Positions 43,844 to 52,573 are shown, counted from the stretch's first letter. The stretch: 64,000 bases of DNA from Flavobacterium sp. UBA7680 (GCF_002482975.1 NZ_DLHA01000050.1:62001-126000), one strand, 5' to 3'. Translations and numbers: made by a program. The notes: generated by a model not told the origin, from the sequence alone.

Positions 43844-43877
43844 AATCGAATTTAGAATTTTAGTTCTAAATTCGATT
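43844..43877 (+). terminator. Terminator of the sigma/anti-sigma operon
   Basis: AATCGAATTTAGAA (43844-43857) and TTCTAAATTCGATT (43864-43877) form a perfect 14-bp stem with a 6-base loop, followed by T5. Confidence 0.88.
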
Positions 43878-43932
43878 TTTCTTTTTATAAGAATCTGCCC
43901 AAAAACAACCTAAAATCTAACCAACTTCATTA

Positions 43933-45576
43933 ATGAAAAAAATTACTTTATTTCTTTTTATTGTATTTTCTCAAACCATTTTTAGCGCCGCCAAAATCAC
44001 CGAAACTGAAAAACTTACCGCAGCATGCAAAGTTTGGGGTTTCTTAAAATACTATCATCCAAAAGTGGCGGGCGGAGAAGTGAATTGGGATAATCAGCTT
44101 TTAGAAAAGTTACCTAAAATAGAAAAAGCACAAACCAAAGAAGAGTTTTCTTTAATTATCGAAAACTGGATCGATGATCTTGGGCCAATAAAAGAAATTG
44201 CGCCAATCATTATATCAAAAGAGACAAAGGTTTTTGATAAGAATTTTGATTTAAGCTGGTTTAATGATAAGATATTCTCTAAAAAGCTTTCGAAGAAATT
44301 AAAATTTATTGAAGATAACAGGTTTCAAACAGATGAAGAAATAGGACCAGGTTACAATCCTCTTAAAAACGGAAATTATTTTAATCTGAAGTTTGACGAG
44401 AAAAACTCCAGAATCTTATGGTATTTTATGTATTGGAATTTAGTTGAATATTTCTTTCCCTATAAATATAAAATGGATCAGAAATGGGATGTAACTTTTA
44501 AGCAGATGCTTCCTTTAGTTCTTGAAGCGAAAAATGAAGAGGATTTTTTTACAACGGTACGCAAAACAGCTTCTAAGCTAGATGACAGCCATGTTGAATT
44601 TGCTTTATATAAGAATTCTAAATTTGAAGAAAGCAAAAGGTTTTTTCCTGCTGACTGCAAAATAATTGATAATAAAATGGTGGTTACTGAAATTCTTGCT
44701 GATAGTTTGGCGCAAGCCGATGATATAAAAGTAGGCGATGTAATTACGAAAGTAAATAATAAAACGATTGCAGCATACGTCTCAGAATACAGAGATTTAT
44801 TTGGAGCTTCAAACGAGCCGACTCTTTTAAGTAAACTCGTTAAAAAAATTTTAAATGCTAATTCAGAAAAAATTGATGTTGAGTTTTTAAAAGACGGCAA
44901 GTATACAACAAAAGCAATGACATGGTACGATTATCATGATTCTCACAGAAATGAATTTAAAAAAGGAGCTAAAAAGAGAAAGGAAAAGTTTAAGCTTTTA
45001 GATGATAATATCGGATACGTGGATATGGGGCGAATTAAAAGTGCAAATGTTCCGGATATGATTGAAAAATTAAGACCAACTAGAGCGATTATTTTTGATA
45101 TGAGAAATTATCCGCAGGGGACATATAATGATATCGCTAATTTTTTAAACGCTCATGAAGAAAAATTCGCCATCTATACGCATCCTGATTTTAGTTATCC
45201 TGGAAAATTTAAATGGACAGAAGGGTCAATGTGCGGATCTGAAAACAAAGACAATTATAAAGGAAAAGTAATTGTGCTGCTTAACGAAAAATCCTTAAGT
45301 CAGGCAGAATGGACAGCAATGTGTTTTCAAACAGCTGGTAATACAACTATTATAGGAAGCCAGACTGCAGGAGCGGATGGAAATGTAATCGAGCTTGATT
45401 TTGCCTCGTTTCATACCAGATATACAGGAATTGGGGTTTATTATCCTGACGGCAGAGAAACCCAAAGAATAGGAATTGTACCAGACATCGAAATAAAACC
45501 AACGATTAAAGGAATTCAGGAAGGAAAAGATGAAGTTTTAGATAGAGCTTTATTATTTATAGAAACAGGGAAATAA
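43933..45576 (+). CDS. S41-family peptidase, exported
   Basis: 547 residues with a signal peptide (MKKITLFLFIVFSQTIFSAAK). A family N-terminal region (KVWGFLKYYHPKVAGGEVNW) is followed by a PDZ-like segment (ILADSLAQADDIKVGDVITK, residues ~255-275) and the catalytic S41 core with the serine in NEKSLSQAEW (near residue 456) and GSQTAGADGNV. It probably cleaves envelope proteins. It follows the anti-sigma gene but after a strong terminator, so a link to that module is only suggested by neighbourhood. Confidence 0.85.
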   Translation: MKKITLFLFIVFSQTIFSAAKITETEKLTAACKVWGFLKYYHPKVAGGEVNWDNQLLEKLPKIEKAQTKEEFSLIIENWIDDLGPIKEIAPIIISKETKVFDKNFDLSWFNDKIFSKKLSKKLKFIEDNRFQTDEEIGPGYNPLKNGNYFNLKFDEKNSRILWYFMYWNLVEYFFPYKYKMDQKWDVTFKQMLPLVLEAKNEEDFFTTVRKTASKLDDSHVEFALYKNSKFEESKRFFPADCKIIDNKMVVTEILADSLAQADDIKVGDVITKVNNKTIAAYVSEYRDLFGASNEPTLLSKLVKKILNANSEKIDVEFLKDGKYTTKAMTWYDYHDSHRNEFKKGAKKRKEKFKLLDDNIGYVDMGRIKSANVPDMIEKLRPTRAIIFDMRNYPQGTYNDIANFLNAHEEKFAIYTHPDFSYPGKFKWTEGSMCGSENKDNYKGKVIVLLNEKSLSQAEWTAMCFQTAGNTTIIGSQTAGADGNVIELDFASFHTRYTGIGVYYPDGRETQRIGIVPDIEIKPTIKGIQEGKDEVLDRALLFIETGK

Positions 45577-45595
45577 AACAATTTATTAGTCCAGA

Positions 45596-45626
45596 CCTTT
45601 GTCAAAGTTTTAAACTTTGACAAAGG
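45596..45626 (+). terminator. Terminator of the S41 peptidase gene
   Basis: CCTTTGTCAAAGTTT-T-AAACTTTGACAAAGG, a perfect 15-bp inverted repeat followed by T5, 20 bases after the stop. Confidence 0.85.
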
Positions 45627-45641
45627 TTTTTACGTTATATA

Positions 45642-45671
45642 TGTCATCCTTAGACTTCGCTCAGTCTGACA
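45642..45671. repeat. Short copy of the GTCAGxCTGAGCGAAG repeat family
   Basis: TGTCATCCTTAGACTTCGCT then CAGTCTGACA. It keeps only the two ends of the longer element at 38625-38689, so it looks like a deletion derivative. The rest of the gap to 45769 holds no recognisable element. Confidence 0.65.
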
Positions 45672-45746
45672 AAAATGAGAAAAAAATCCGTTTTTCATCC
45701 ACGCTTTCACGAAGTGAATCCGTAAAATCCGCGTACCAACAAGCAA

Positions 45747-45777
45747 TTGCTATTCTTTTAATATTGTCGTAATTTTG
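45747..45777 (+). promoter_or_regulatory. Promoter of the tatD-like gene
   Basis: TTG (45747-45749), 20 bases, TAATTTTG (45770-45777), matching the -33/-7 pattern. The start site would be near 45784, 14 bases before a TTG start codon, so no upstream start is possible. Confidence 0.65.
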
Positions 45778-45797
45778 ACAACTTTAAAATTAGACCA

Positions 45798-46577
45798 TTG
45801 AATTCAACACCTATTATTACCGATACACACACGCACTTATATTCTGAAGAATTTGATCAGGATCGTGATGAAATGATTCAACGTGCCATTGATGCCGGAA
45901 TTACACGCTTTTTTATTCCTGCCATCGATGCTGCCGCAACACAATCTATGTACGATTTAGAAAAAAACTATCCGGATAATATTTTCCTGATGATGGGTTT
46001 ACATCCCACTTACGTAAAAGATAATTACGAGGAAGAATTAGCACATGTTGAAACCGAATTATCAAAACGAAAATTCTATGCTGTGGGCGAAATCGGAATC
46101 GATTTGTATTGGGATAAAACACATTTAAAAGAGCAGCAAATAGCTTTTAAAAGACAAATTCAGCTGGCAAAACAATATAAATTACCCATCGTAATTCATT
46201 GTCGTGAAGCCTTTGATGAAATCTTTGAAATTTTAGAAGAAGAAAAATCTGAAGATTTATTTGGGATTTTTCATTGTTTTTCCGGAACTTTAGTACAAGC
46301 ACAGCAGGCGATTTCTTACAATATGAAATTAGGAATTGGAGGCGTGGTAACTTTTAAGAACGGAAAAATTGACCAGTTTTTAAATCAAATCGATTTAAAA
46401 CACATTGTATTGGAGACAGATTCGCCTTATTTAGCGCCGATTCCGTACAGAGGAAAAAGAAACGAGAGCAGTTATTTAGTCAATGTAATTTCGAAGCTGG
46501 CAGACTTATATGATGTGTCTGAAGAAGAGATTGCAGCAATAACCACTCAAAATTCAAAAGACGTTTTTGGGATTTAA
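45798..46577 (+). CDS. TatD-family metal-dependent hydrolase
   Basis: 259 residues. TIM-barrel metallohydrolase (DNase/D-aminoacyl-type). Metal ligands: the DTHTHL motif at residues 8-13, GEIGID near residue 95, PIVIHCREAF, FHCFSG and LETDSPYLAP. The protein must begin before DTHTHL, and the only suitable codon is TTG at 45798 (LEU codon read as Met); no ATG or GTG is available after the promoter box. It is followed by an acyltransferase gene after 64 bases. Confidence 0.93.
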   Translation: MNSTPIITDTHTHLYSEEFDQDRDEMIQRAIDAGITRFFIPAIDAAATQSMYDLEKNYPDNIFLMMGLHPTYVKDNYEEELAHVETELSKRKFYAVGEIGIDLYWDKTHLKEQQIAFKRQIQLAKQYKLPIVIHCREAFDEIFEILEEEKSEDLFGIFHCFSGTLVQAQQAISYNMKLGIGGVVTFKNGKIDQFLNQIDLKHIVLETDSPYLAPIPYRGKRNESSYLVNVISKLADLYDVSEEEIAAITTQNSKDVFGI

Positions 46578-46641
46578 CCAAAGCCTTACAAAACTTTAAT
46601 TTTTTTTTTGTTCTTTTGCCCACTTAAAACCAATATAAATA

Positions 46642-47778
46642 ATGCAGAAATTTGATGCCATTCGACCGTTTTATGATTCCGAAATAAATGAAGCACTTCA
46701 TGATGTTGTAAATCACCCAATGATGAAAACCATGATGAACTTTACTTTTCCGGAAGTAGAAGATGAAGTTTGGAAAGATCAATTAACAAAAACGCATTCG
46801 ATTCGCGATTTTCAATGCAATTTTATTTATAATACCATACAAAAGGTTTTAGAGAAAAGTTCTGAAGGCTTAACAACTTCGGGATTTGAGAAACTGGAAC
46901 CTAATACATCTTATCTATTTATCTCCAATCACAGAGATATTTTATTAGATACAACTTTACTGAATGTTTGTTTATTCGAACATGGTTTGGTGATGACAGC
47001 GTCTGCAATTGGAGACAATTTGGTTAAAAAAGCTTTCCTGGCAACTTTAGCAAAATTAAATAGAAACTTTTTGGTTTTAAGAGGGTTAACGCCTCGTGAA
47101 ATGCTGCAAAGTTCTAAATTGCTTGCCGAATATATGGGACAATTATTGCTTCGCGAAAATCGTTCGGTTTGGATCGCACAAAGAGAAGGAAGAACAAAAG
47201 ACGGAAATGATGAAACCAATCCAGGCGTTTTAAAAATGATTGGAATGGGTTCTGACGAAGAAAACTTAATGGATTATTTTAAGAAATTAAAAATCGTTCC
47301 GGTTTCTATTTCTTACGAATACGATCCTACAGATGTTTTGAAAATGCCGCAATTAATGGCAGAATCAAAAAACGAAGTTTACGTTAAAGATAAAAACGAA
47401 GATTTCATGACCATTTTAAGTGGTATTATGGGAACTAAAAAAAGAATACATATTTCTGTTGGCGATGTTTTAGATACTGAAATTGATAAAATCGTGGCAG
47501 AAAATGACAACGTAAACAAACAAGTTCAGGCTTTGGCACAAGTTATTGATGATACGATCTTAACAAATTATCAATTGTGGCCGACTAATTTTATTGCTTA
47601 CGATATTTTAAACGAAACAACAAGATTCGCTCATTTGTATAAAGAAAGTGAAAAATCACTTTTTGAGCGTCGTTTAGAAATGCGTATCGGCAGCGATAAT
47701 CCTGTTACAAGACAAGGATTTCTGGCAATGTATGCTAATCCGGTTGTCAATAAATTAAAATACCAAGATGTCATCTAA
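46642..47778 (+). CDS. Glycerol-3-phosphate/1-acylglycerophosphate acyltransferase-like
   Basis: 378 residues. The PlsC-type catalytic motif is NHRDILLD (H-x4-D, near residue 95), with WIAQREGRTKDGND as the phosphate-binding box near residue 179 and VPVSISYEYDP near residue 220. It should acylate a (lyso)phosphatidic acid precursor at the inner membrane; there is no clear transmembrane span. The last 11 bases overlap the asparaginase gene, so both are co-translated. Confidence 0.85.
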   Translation: MQKFDAIRPFYDSEINEALHDVVNHPMMKTMMNFTFPEVEDEVWKDQLTKTHSIRDFQCNFIYNTIQKVLEKSSEGLTTSGFEKLEPNTSYLFISNHRDILLDTTLLNVCLFEHGLVMTASAIGDNLVKKAFLATLAKLNRNFLVLRGLTPREMLQSSKLLAEYMGQLLLRENRSVWIAQREGRTKDGNDETNPGVLKMIGMGSDEENLMDYFKKLKIVPVSISYEYDPTDVLKMPQLMAESKNEVYVKDKNEDFMTILSGIMGTKKRIHISVGDVLDTEIDKIVAENDNVNKQVQALAQVIDDTILTNYQLWPTNFIAYDILNETTRFAHLYKESEKSLFERRLEMRIGSDNPVTRQGFLAMYANPVVNKLKYQDVI

Positions 47779-48799
47779 AGCAAAAATACTTTTGATTTAT
47801 ACCGGAGGAACTATCGGTATGAGCAAAGACTTTGAAACTGGCGCGCTTAAAGCATTCAACTTTAGTAAACTAATACAGAAGATTCCAGAGATTAAACAAT
47901 TGGATTGTGAGATCGAATCGGTTTCATTTGAAAATCCGATAGATTCATCAAACATGAATCCGAAAATGTGGACAAAAATTGCCACAATTATCGAGGAAAA
48001 TTATGCTTTGTATGATGGATTTGTGGTGCTGCACGGCTCAGATACGATGTCATATTCGGCTTCGGCATTGAGTTTTATGCTGGAGAATTTAGCTAAACCA
48101 GTCGTGTTTACAGGATCGCAGTTGCCAATTGGAGATTTGCGTACTGATGCCAAAGAAAATCTTATTACAGCGATTCAAATCGCTTCATTGCAGGAAAATG
48201 GAAAACCTGTTATCAATGAAGTTTCTTTATATTTTGAATATAAATTATACAGAGGAAACAGAACTTCAAAAGTAAATGCAGAGCATTTTAGAGCTTTTAC
48301 TGCACCAAATTATCCTGAATTGGTAGAATCTGGTGTGCATTTAAAATTAAACTCACATTTATTTCTTCCGATAAAAGAAGGTGCAGATTTGATTGTTCAC
48401 AAAAACTTAGACAATCACGTAGCGATTATAAAAATGTTTCCGGGAATGAGCGAAGTAGTTTTAGCTTCGATCCTCTCAACTCCAGATTTGCGCGGAATTG
48501 TTTTAGAAACTTACGGCTCAGGAAATGCTCCAACCGAAGAGTGGTTTTTGAATTTAATTGAAAAAGCAATCAATTCCGGAATGCACATTGTAAACGTAAC
48601 GCAATGTTCCGGCGGAAGTGTAAACATGGGACAATACGAAACCAGTACAGCCTTAAAATCTCTTGGCGTTATTTCAGGAAAAGATATTACTACAGAAGCG
48701 GCAATTACAAAATTGATGTATTTACTAGGACATAATATTCCACAAAATCAGTTTAAAGACGTTTTTGAAACTGCTTTGCGCGGGGAAATCTCTTTATAA
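47768..48799 (+). CDS. ansA: Type I (cytoplasmic) L-asparaginase
   Basis: 343 residues without a signal peptide, hence cytoplasmic. Hydrolyses asparagine to aspartate and ammonia. The two catalytic threonine regions are IYTGGTIGMSKD (residues 10-21) and VVLHGSDTMSYSASALSFML (near residue 84). GSQLPIGDLRTDAKENLI and the C-terminal TQCSGGSVNMGQYE are typical. It overlaps the acyltransferase gene by 11 bases, a link that is more about packing than pathway. Confidence 0.93.
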   Translation: MSSKAKILLIYTGGTIGMSKDFETGALKAFNFSKLIQKIPEIKQLDCEIESVSFENPIDSSNMNPKMWTKIATIIEENYALYDGFVVLHGSDTMSYSASALSFMLENLAKPVVFTGSQLPIGDLRTDAKENLITAIQIASLQENGKPVINEVSLYFEYKLYRGNRTSKVNAEHFRAFTAPNYPELVESGVHLKLNSHLFLPIKEGADLIVHKNLDNHVAIIKMFPGMSEVVLASILSTPDLRGIVLETYGSGNAPTEEWFLNLIEKAINSGMHIVNVTQCSGGSVNMGQYETSTALKSLGVISGKDITTEAAITKLMYLLGHNIPQNQFKDVFETALRGEISL

Positions 48800-48817
48800 A
48801 TAAAATCCCAATATTTT

Positions 48818-48833
48818 AAATTCCAAATTCCAA
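48818..48833. repeat. Outer arm of nested palindrome (left)
   Basis: AAATTCCAAATTCCAA; perfect complement of TTGGAATTTGGAATTT at 48968-48983. Between these arms sits the 48853-48955 palindrome. Confidence 0.8.
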
Positions 48834-48852
48834 AACGGATAACAAGCATAGT

Positions 48853-48955
48853 TTGTCATTTCGAGGAACGAGAAATCTTCGCAAGTAACTCCGTTCTTAA
48901 TGGTGACAATCTTTGTCGAATTTCTAGTGCGATTTCTCGTTCCTCGAAATGACAA
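48853..48955. repeat. Palindrome with perfect 25-bp arms, GTCATTTCGAGGAACGAGAAA family
   Basis: Left arm 48853-48877 begins TTGTCATTTCGAGGAACGAG, right arm 48931-48955 ends CTCGTTCCTCGAAATGACAA; the two are exact complements around a 53-base middle. The family word is widespread in Bacteroidota genomes as far as I recall. It lies between convergent genes. Confidence 0.88.
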
Positions 48956-48967
48956 GATTACGTACAA

Positions 48968-48983
48968 TTGGAATTTGGAATTT
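48968..48983. repeat. Outer arm of nested palindrome (right)
   Basis: TTGGAATTTGGAATTT, partner of 48818-48833. T-rich on its 3' side. Confidence 0.8.
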
Positions 48984-48998
48984 TTTTATTGGAATTTA

Positions 48999-50240
48999 TT
49001 AAAATTCTGAATCTTTATAATGAACCGGACAAGTCTCTAAATCTTCTTGAGAAGTACGATTTTTATAATACACATAAACAATCACAGAAAGAATACAAAT
49101 AATTCCCTGAATCGCAACCGTATGTCTGGTTCCGATAATGTGCGAAACATATCCGATAATTAAACTTCCCACAGGAATCATTCCCTGATAAGCCATTAAA
49201 TAATAACTAATACTTCTTGATCGCATATTTACAGCACTTTGTGTCTGCACATAAATGTTTATTGATGAAGTTTGCGCCATCATGCCTATACCGCTCAGAG
49301 CCATGCAAATAAGCGCCACAGTCAAATTATTTGAATACGCTAGTATAATGATGCTAAAACCTAATAATAAGCTCGCAGCGATCATTATTTTGCTCATTTG
49401 ATCTGATTTTTTAAGATTTGCCAAATAAATAGCAGATAAAATCGAACCAATTCCGGCAGCACTTTCAAACCAGCTGAAAGTTTGTGCATTTCCGCTAAAA
49501 ATATCTTTGGCAAAAACCGGCATCAGTGTATTAAAAGAAATTACAAATAAACTGCTGCACATTAACATTAAAAGCATTTTTGCCATTTCGGCTTCTTTTT
49601 TTACGTAATCAAAACCTTCAATGAAATCTTCAAGCATTTTAAATTTATCCAACGCTTTGATGTGCGGCGTAATTTTCATCATTAAAAGCGAAATTAAAAC
49701 CGGAATATAGCTAAGGAAATTTCCAATAAAACAAATGTCTTCACCATAATTGTGCAGAATAATTCCGGCTAGTGCAGGACCTGCAATTCGGGCAAAATTA
49801 TTTAAAGTTGAATTTAGGGCAACGGCGTTTGGTAGATCTTCTTTGTCATCAACAATATCAATCATCATCGTTTGTCGGCAGGTCATATCAAAAGCATTTA
49901 TAATTCCCTGAATAAGGCTCAAAGCCAAAATAAAGTTGATATTGTAAATTTTAAAATAAATTAAAATCGCCAAAGCTCCAGCCTGCATCATTGCCATAGA
50001 CTGCAATAAAAGCATGGCTTTGTGTCTGTCGTAACGCCCAATAATACTTCCTGCTAATGGAGCGAGAAACAAAGACGGAATCATGCTTAAAAAAGTAGCC
50101 AGTCCTAATAAAAATACAGATCCGGTTATGCTGTAAACCATCCAGCTTATGGCAGTTTTCTGCATCCACGTTCCAACAACTGAAACGGATTGCCCATAGA
50201 AGAATAACTTGAAGTTTTTAGATTTTAACGCTTTAAACAT
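48999..50240 (-). CDS. MFS exporter, EntS-like
   Basis: 413 residues with about 12 hydrophobic spans. The N-terminus (ALKSKNFKLFFYGQSVSVVG then TWMQKTAISWMVYSITGS) and GRYDRHKAMLLLQSM are typical of the MFS_3 exporters related to the enterobactin exporter. Substrate unknown. It is divergent from a LysR-type regulator and they share a promoter region with the palindrome ATAAGT-N6-ACTTAT, so the regulator probably controls it. Confidence 0.85.
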   Translation of the reverse strand: MFKALKSKNFKLFFYGQSVSVVGTWMQKTAISWMVYSITGSVFLLGLATFLSMIPSLFLAPLAGSIIGRYDRHKAMLLLQSMAMMQAGALAILIYFKIYNINFILALSLIQGIINAFDMTCRQTMMIDIVDDKEDLPNAVALNSTLNNFARIAGPALAGIILHNYGEDICFIGNFLSYIPVLISLLMMKITPHIKALDKFKMLEDFIEGFDYVKKEAEMAKMLLMLMCSSLFVISFNTLMPVFAKDIFSGNAQTFSWFESAAGIGSILSAIYLANLKKSDQMSKIMIAASLLLGFSIIILAYSNNLTVALICMALSGIGMMAQTSSINIYVQTQSAVNMRSRSISYYLMAYQGMIPVGSLIIGYVSHIIGTRHTVAIQGIICILSVIVYVYYKNRTSQEDLETCPVHYKDSEF

Positions 50241-50308
50241 GATCTTAAATATTTAATACAAAGGTCGGGATTATGATTTCATTAGAAAAATTAATAATTT
50301 TACTGATA

Positions 50309-50326
50309 ATAAGTATTAAAACTTAT
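50309..50326. promoter_or_regulatory. Palindrome in the MFS/LysR intergenic region
   Basis: ATAAGT-ATTAAA-ACTTAT, 18 bp, ending 3 bases before the LysR ATG at 50330 and about 69 bases from the MFS ATG. A T-rich inverted repeat of this size suits a LysR autoregulatory site. Confidence 0.6.
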
Positions 50327-50329
50327 CAT

Positions 50330-51199
50330 ATGGAAATTTACCAACTCGAATACTTTATTAAAACAGCTGAGGTTCTTCATTTTACAAAAGCAGCAGAATT
50401 GTGTTTTGTAACGCAATCAGGGCTTTCACAGCAAATAAAAAAACTGGAAGAAGAACTCGGCCTGCCTTTGTTTAAGCGGATTGGGAAGAAAGTACAGCTT
50501 ACAGAAGCGGGTTCTGTTTTTTTAATTCACGCCAAAAAAGTGGTTGAAAATGTAGAAAACGGAAAGCAGGCAATTGAAGATTTAAACGAAATGATTGGCG
50601 GCGAATTGCGAATTGGTGTGACGTATGTTTTTGGTTTATTGATTCTTCCAATCGTTAATACGTTTGCTAAGCAATATCAAAATCTGAAAATTGTTGTCGA
50701 ATACGGAACTACAGAAGCTTTAGAACAAAAGCTTATTGATAATCAATTAGATGTTGTTTTGGTTGTTTCATCGCATGAAATTGAATTACCAATTCAAAAA
50801 GTACCTTTGTTTACATCTTACATGGTTTTGGCGGTTTCCAAAAACCACGCTTTAGCAGATTTGGATAAAATAGCTTTTAAGAAAATAGAAGAAATTCCGT
50901 TAGTATTACCAGGAAAAGGGTCAAATTCAAGGGAATTTGTAGAAGAGTTATTCCAGAAGTTTAATATGAAGCCCAAAATCTCAATAGAACTGCATTCTAT
51001 ACACGCTTTATTGCAAATGGTAGAGAACAGTGATTGGGCGACAATCGTGGCTGAAAAGGCTTTAAAAGGATGGGATCAGCTCAAAGCGATACAAATTACC
51101 GGCGTTGCAACGAAAAGAGAATCTTTTATGTTAACAATTGGAGGTTATCAAAAAAAAGCAGTAAAAATATTCATGGAAGAATTTAAAAAAAGCATTTAA
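50330..51199 (+). CDS. LysR-family transcriptional regulator
   Basis: 289 residues from the ATG at 50330 (MEIYQLEYFIKTAEVLHFTK); the longer frame from 50273 adds 19 hydrophobic residues that no LysR protein has and runs through the operator. The winged helix (residues 1-60) contains AAELCFVTQSGLSQQIKKLE and the substrate-binding domain fills residues ~90-289 (GELRIGVTYVFGLLILPIVN). It is divergent from the MFS exporter gene and probably senses a compound that the exporter removes. Confidence 0.9.
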   Translation: MEIYQLEYFIKTAEVLHFTKAAELCFVTQSGLSQQIKKLEEELGLPLFKRIGKKVQLTEAGSVFLIHAKKVVENVENGKQAIEDLNEMIGGELRIGVTYVFGLLILPIVNTFAKQYQNLKIVVEYGTTEALEQKLIDNQLDVVLVVSSHEIELPIQKVPLFTSYMVLAVSKNHALADLDKIAFKKIEEIPLVLPGKGSNSREFVEELFQKFNMKPKISIELHSIHALLQMVENSDWATIVAEKALKGWDQLKAIQITGVATKRESFMLTIGGYQKKAVKIFMEEFKKSI

Positions 51200-51261
51200 A
51201 AGTAATCTTAGATTTTACTTTTGAAACTCGATTTTTTTTGTGTTCTTTGCAGACCAATAAT

Positions 51262-51348
51262 AGAAAGGTGTCCGAGTGGTTTAAGGAGCTAGCCTGGAAA
51301 GCTAGTATATGGGTAACTGTATCGAGGGTTCGAATCCCTTCCTTTCTG
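51262..51348 (+). tRNA. tRNA-Ser (anticodon GGA)
   Basis: An 87-base tRNA. The acceptor stem pairs AGAAAGG (51262-51268) with CCTTTCT (51341-51347), followed by discriminator G; CCA is not encoded. T8 is present, D-loop AGTGGTTTAAGG, anticodon stem CTAGC/GCTAG with loop CTGGAAA (anticodon GGA at 51296-51298), a long variable arm, and TTCGAAT in the T loop. It reads UCC/UCU codons. A terminator follows. Confidence 0.96.
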
Positions 51349-51372
51349 CAAATTTTTAACTTAAATAATACC

Positions 51373-51407
51373 AAACCTCGAAATGTATATTTCGAGGTTT
51401 TTTTATT
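51373..51407 (+). terminator. Terminator of tRNA-Ser
   Basis: AAACCTCGAAAT-GTAT-ATTTCGAGGTTT (51373-51400) followed by T7. Confidence 0.88.
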
Positions 51408-51440
51408 AACTTTCTCTAATTATCAGATCAGTATTTTAAA

Positions 51441-51572
51441 ATGCAGAGCTTTGCTAAAGACAGACAGTATGTTACCAAACATATTGCAAATGTTTTTAAG
51501 GAATATAAATTAGAAGAAAAAAGCAATGTGCAAATTTTGCACATTACAGTTGTTAAATCCATTAAGTTATAA
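51441..51572 (+). pseudogene. RhuM-like remnant
   Basis: A 43-codon open frame (MQSFAKDRQYVTKHIANVFK, then EYKLEEKSNVQILHITVV). The HIANVFKEYKLEEKSNVQ stretch resembles the start of RhuM-type proteins (typical pattern HIxNIFKEGELEExSxC), but the conserved continuation is lost after about 40 residues. I read it as a truncated remnant near the tRNA gene. Similarity is judged by eye. Confidence 0.45.
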
Positions 51573-51613
51573 TTATTAAGCTTAGAGGAGTATGAATGAT
51601 TTATTAAAAAAGA

Positions 51614-52432
51614 ATGGCAAAAGGAAAAAGTATAAATGTTGAAGGAAACCAAATTACTATTTTATCAAAAGATGGCAAGGATGAATATATTTCCTTAACC
51701 GATATGGCACGCAGCCAATTGCAAGAAGTTGTAATTATAAAATGGCTGAGTCTTAAAAGTACAATCGAATATCTTGGAGAATGGGAAGCATTGTACAATC
51801 CAGATTTTAATTATACCGAATTCGGTATAATTAAAAATGAAGCGGGTAGTAATAATTTTGTGCTTTCAGTAAAGCAGTGGATTGAGAATACGGGTGCAAT
51901 AGGACTTACTGCAACCGCTGGACGATATGGCGGGACTTATGGACATAAAGACATAGCCTTTCATTTTGGAATGTGGATTAGTCCTAAGTTTCAATTGTTG
52001 TTAGTGAAAGAATTTCAAAGACTTAAAGAAGAAGAAAATGAAAGACTGAACCTAACATGGAATTTACAGCGAACTTTGGCAAAAGTAAATTATAAGATAC
52101 ATACTGATGCTATAAAAGAGAATTTGATTCCTCAATTGCTTACTAAAGAAAAAATAAATTTTATATATGCAGATGAAGCAGATTTACTAAATGTTGCCCT
52201 GTTTGGAAAAACAGCAAAACAATGGCGTATTGAGAACCAAAATGCGACAGGAAATATAAGAGATGAAGCTACAATAGAGCAACTGGTTGTACTTAGCAAT
52301 ATTGAAAGTATTAATGCCGTGTTAATAAATAAAGGAATTACACAAAGCCAGCGTTTAGAACAATTGAATGCTATTGCCATAACGCAAATAAAATCATTAT
52401 TAGGCAATATAAACCTTGACAAGCTTAAATAG
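51614..52432 (+). CDS. KilA-N domain protein
   Basis: 272 residues. The N-terminal KilA-N domain (residues ~1-140) shows YISLTDMARS, IIKWLSLKSTIEYLGEWE, YNPDFNYTEF and the signature GAIGLTATAGRYGGTYGHKDIAFHFGMWISPKF in pieces. A helical C-terminal part with QWRIENQNATGNIRDEA follows. KilA-N is common on phages and mobile islands and is a DNA-binding domain. Located just after a tRNA gene with a RhuM-like remnant, it probably comes from an integrated element. Own terminator. Confidence 0.87.
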   Translation: MAKGKSINVEGNQITILSKDGKDEYISLTDMARSQLQEVVIIKWLSLKSTIEYLGEWEALYNPDFNYTEFGIIKNEAGSNNFVLSVKQWIENTGAIGLTATAGRYGGTYGHKDIAFHFGMWISPKFQLLLVKEFQRLKEEENERLNLTWNLQRTLAKVNYKIHTDAIKENLIPQLLTKEKINFIYADEADLLNVALFGKTAKQWRIENQNATGNIRDEATIEQLVVLSNIESINAVLINKGITQSQRLEQLNAIAITQIKSLLGNINLDKLK

Positions 52433-52444
52433 TGACTGTAAAAT

Positions 52445-52482
52445 AAAAGCCCACAATTTCCAAAATGAAATTGTGGGCTTTT
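52445..52482 (+). terminator. Terminator of the KilA-N gene
   Basis: AAAAGCCCACAATTTC-CAAAAT-GAAATTGTGGGCTTTT, a perfect 16-bp stem, 13 bases after the stop. Confidence 0.9.
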
Positions 52483-52496
52483 GGTTTTCTTCAAAA

Positions 52497-52525
52497 AAAG
52501 AGATCTTATCAAGATCTCTTTTTTT
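52497..52525 (-). terminator. Terminator of the OmpA-type gene
   Basis: AAAGAGATCTT-ATC-AAGATCTCTTT with an A-tract on the left and a T-tract on the right, so usable on either strand. It lies 49 bases after the OmpA stop codon. Confidence 0.85.
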
Positions 52526-52573
52526 ACATAAATGCTCAAGGTTAGAAACATTTGAGCAATAATTTAGCAATCA

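Noticed and set aside
45798..46577. An upstream start for the TatD-type gene
   Set aside because: No ATG or GTG lies between the promoter and DTHTHL; ATT at 45789 is possible but less likely than TTG.
51592..51642. A 16-codon frame after AGAGGAG upstream of the KilA-N gene
   Set aside because: Too short, out of frame with KilA-N, and nothing similar is known to me; kept as a possible leader only.
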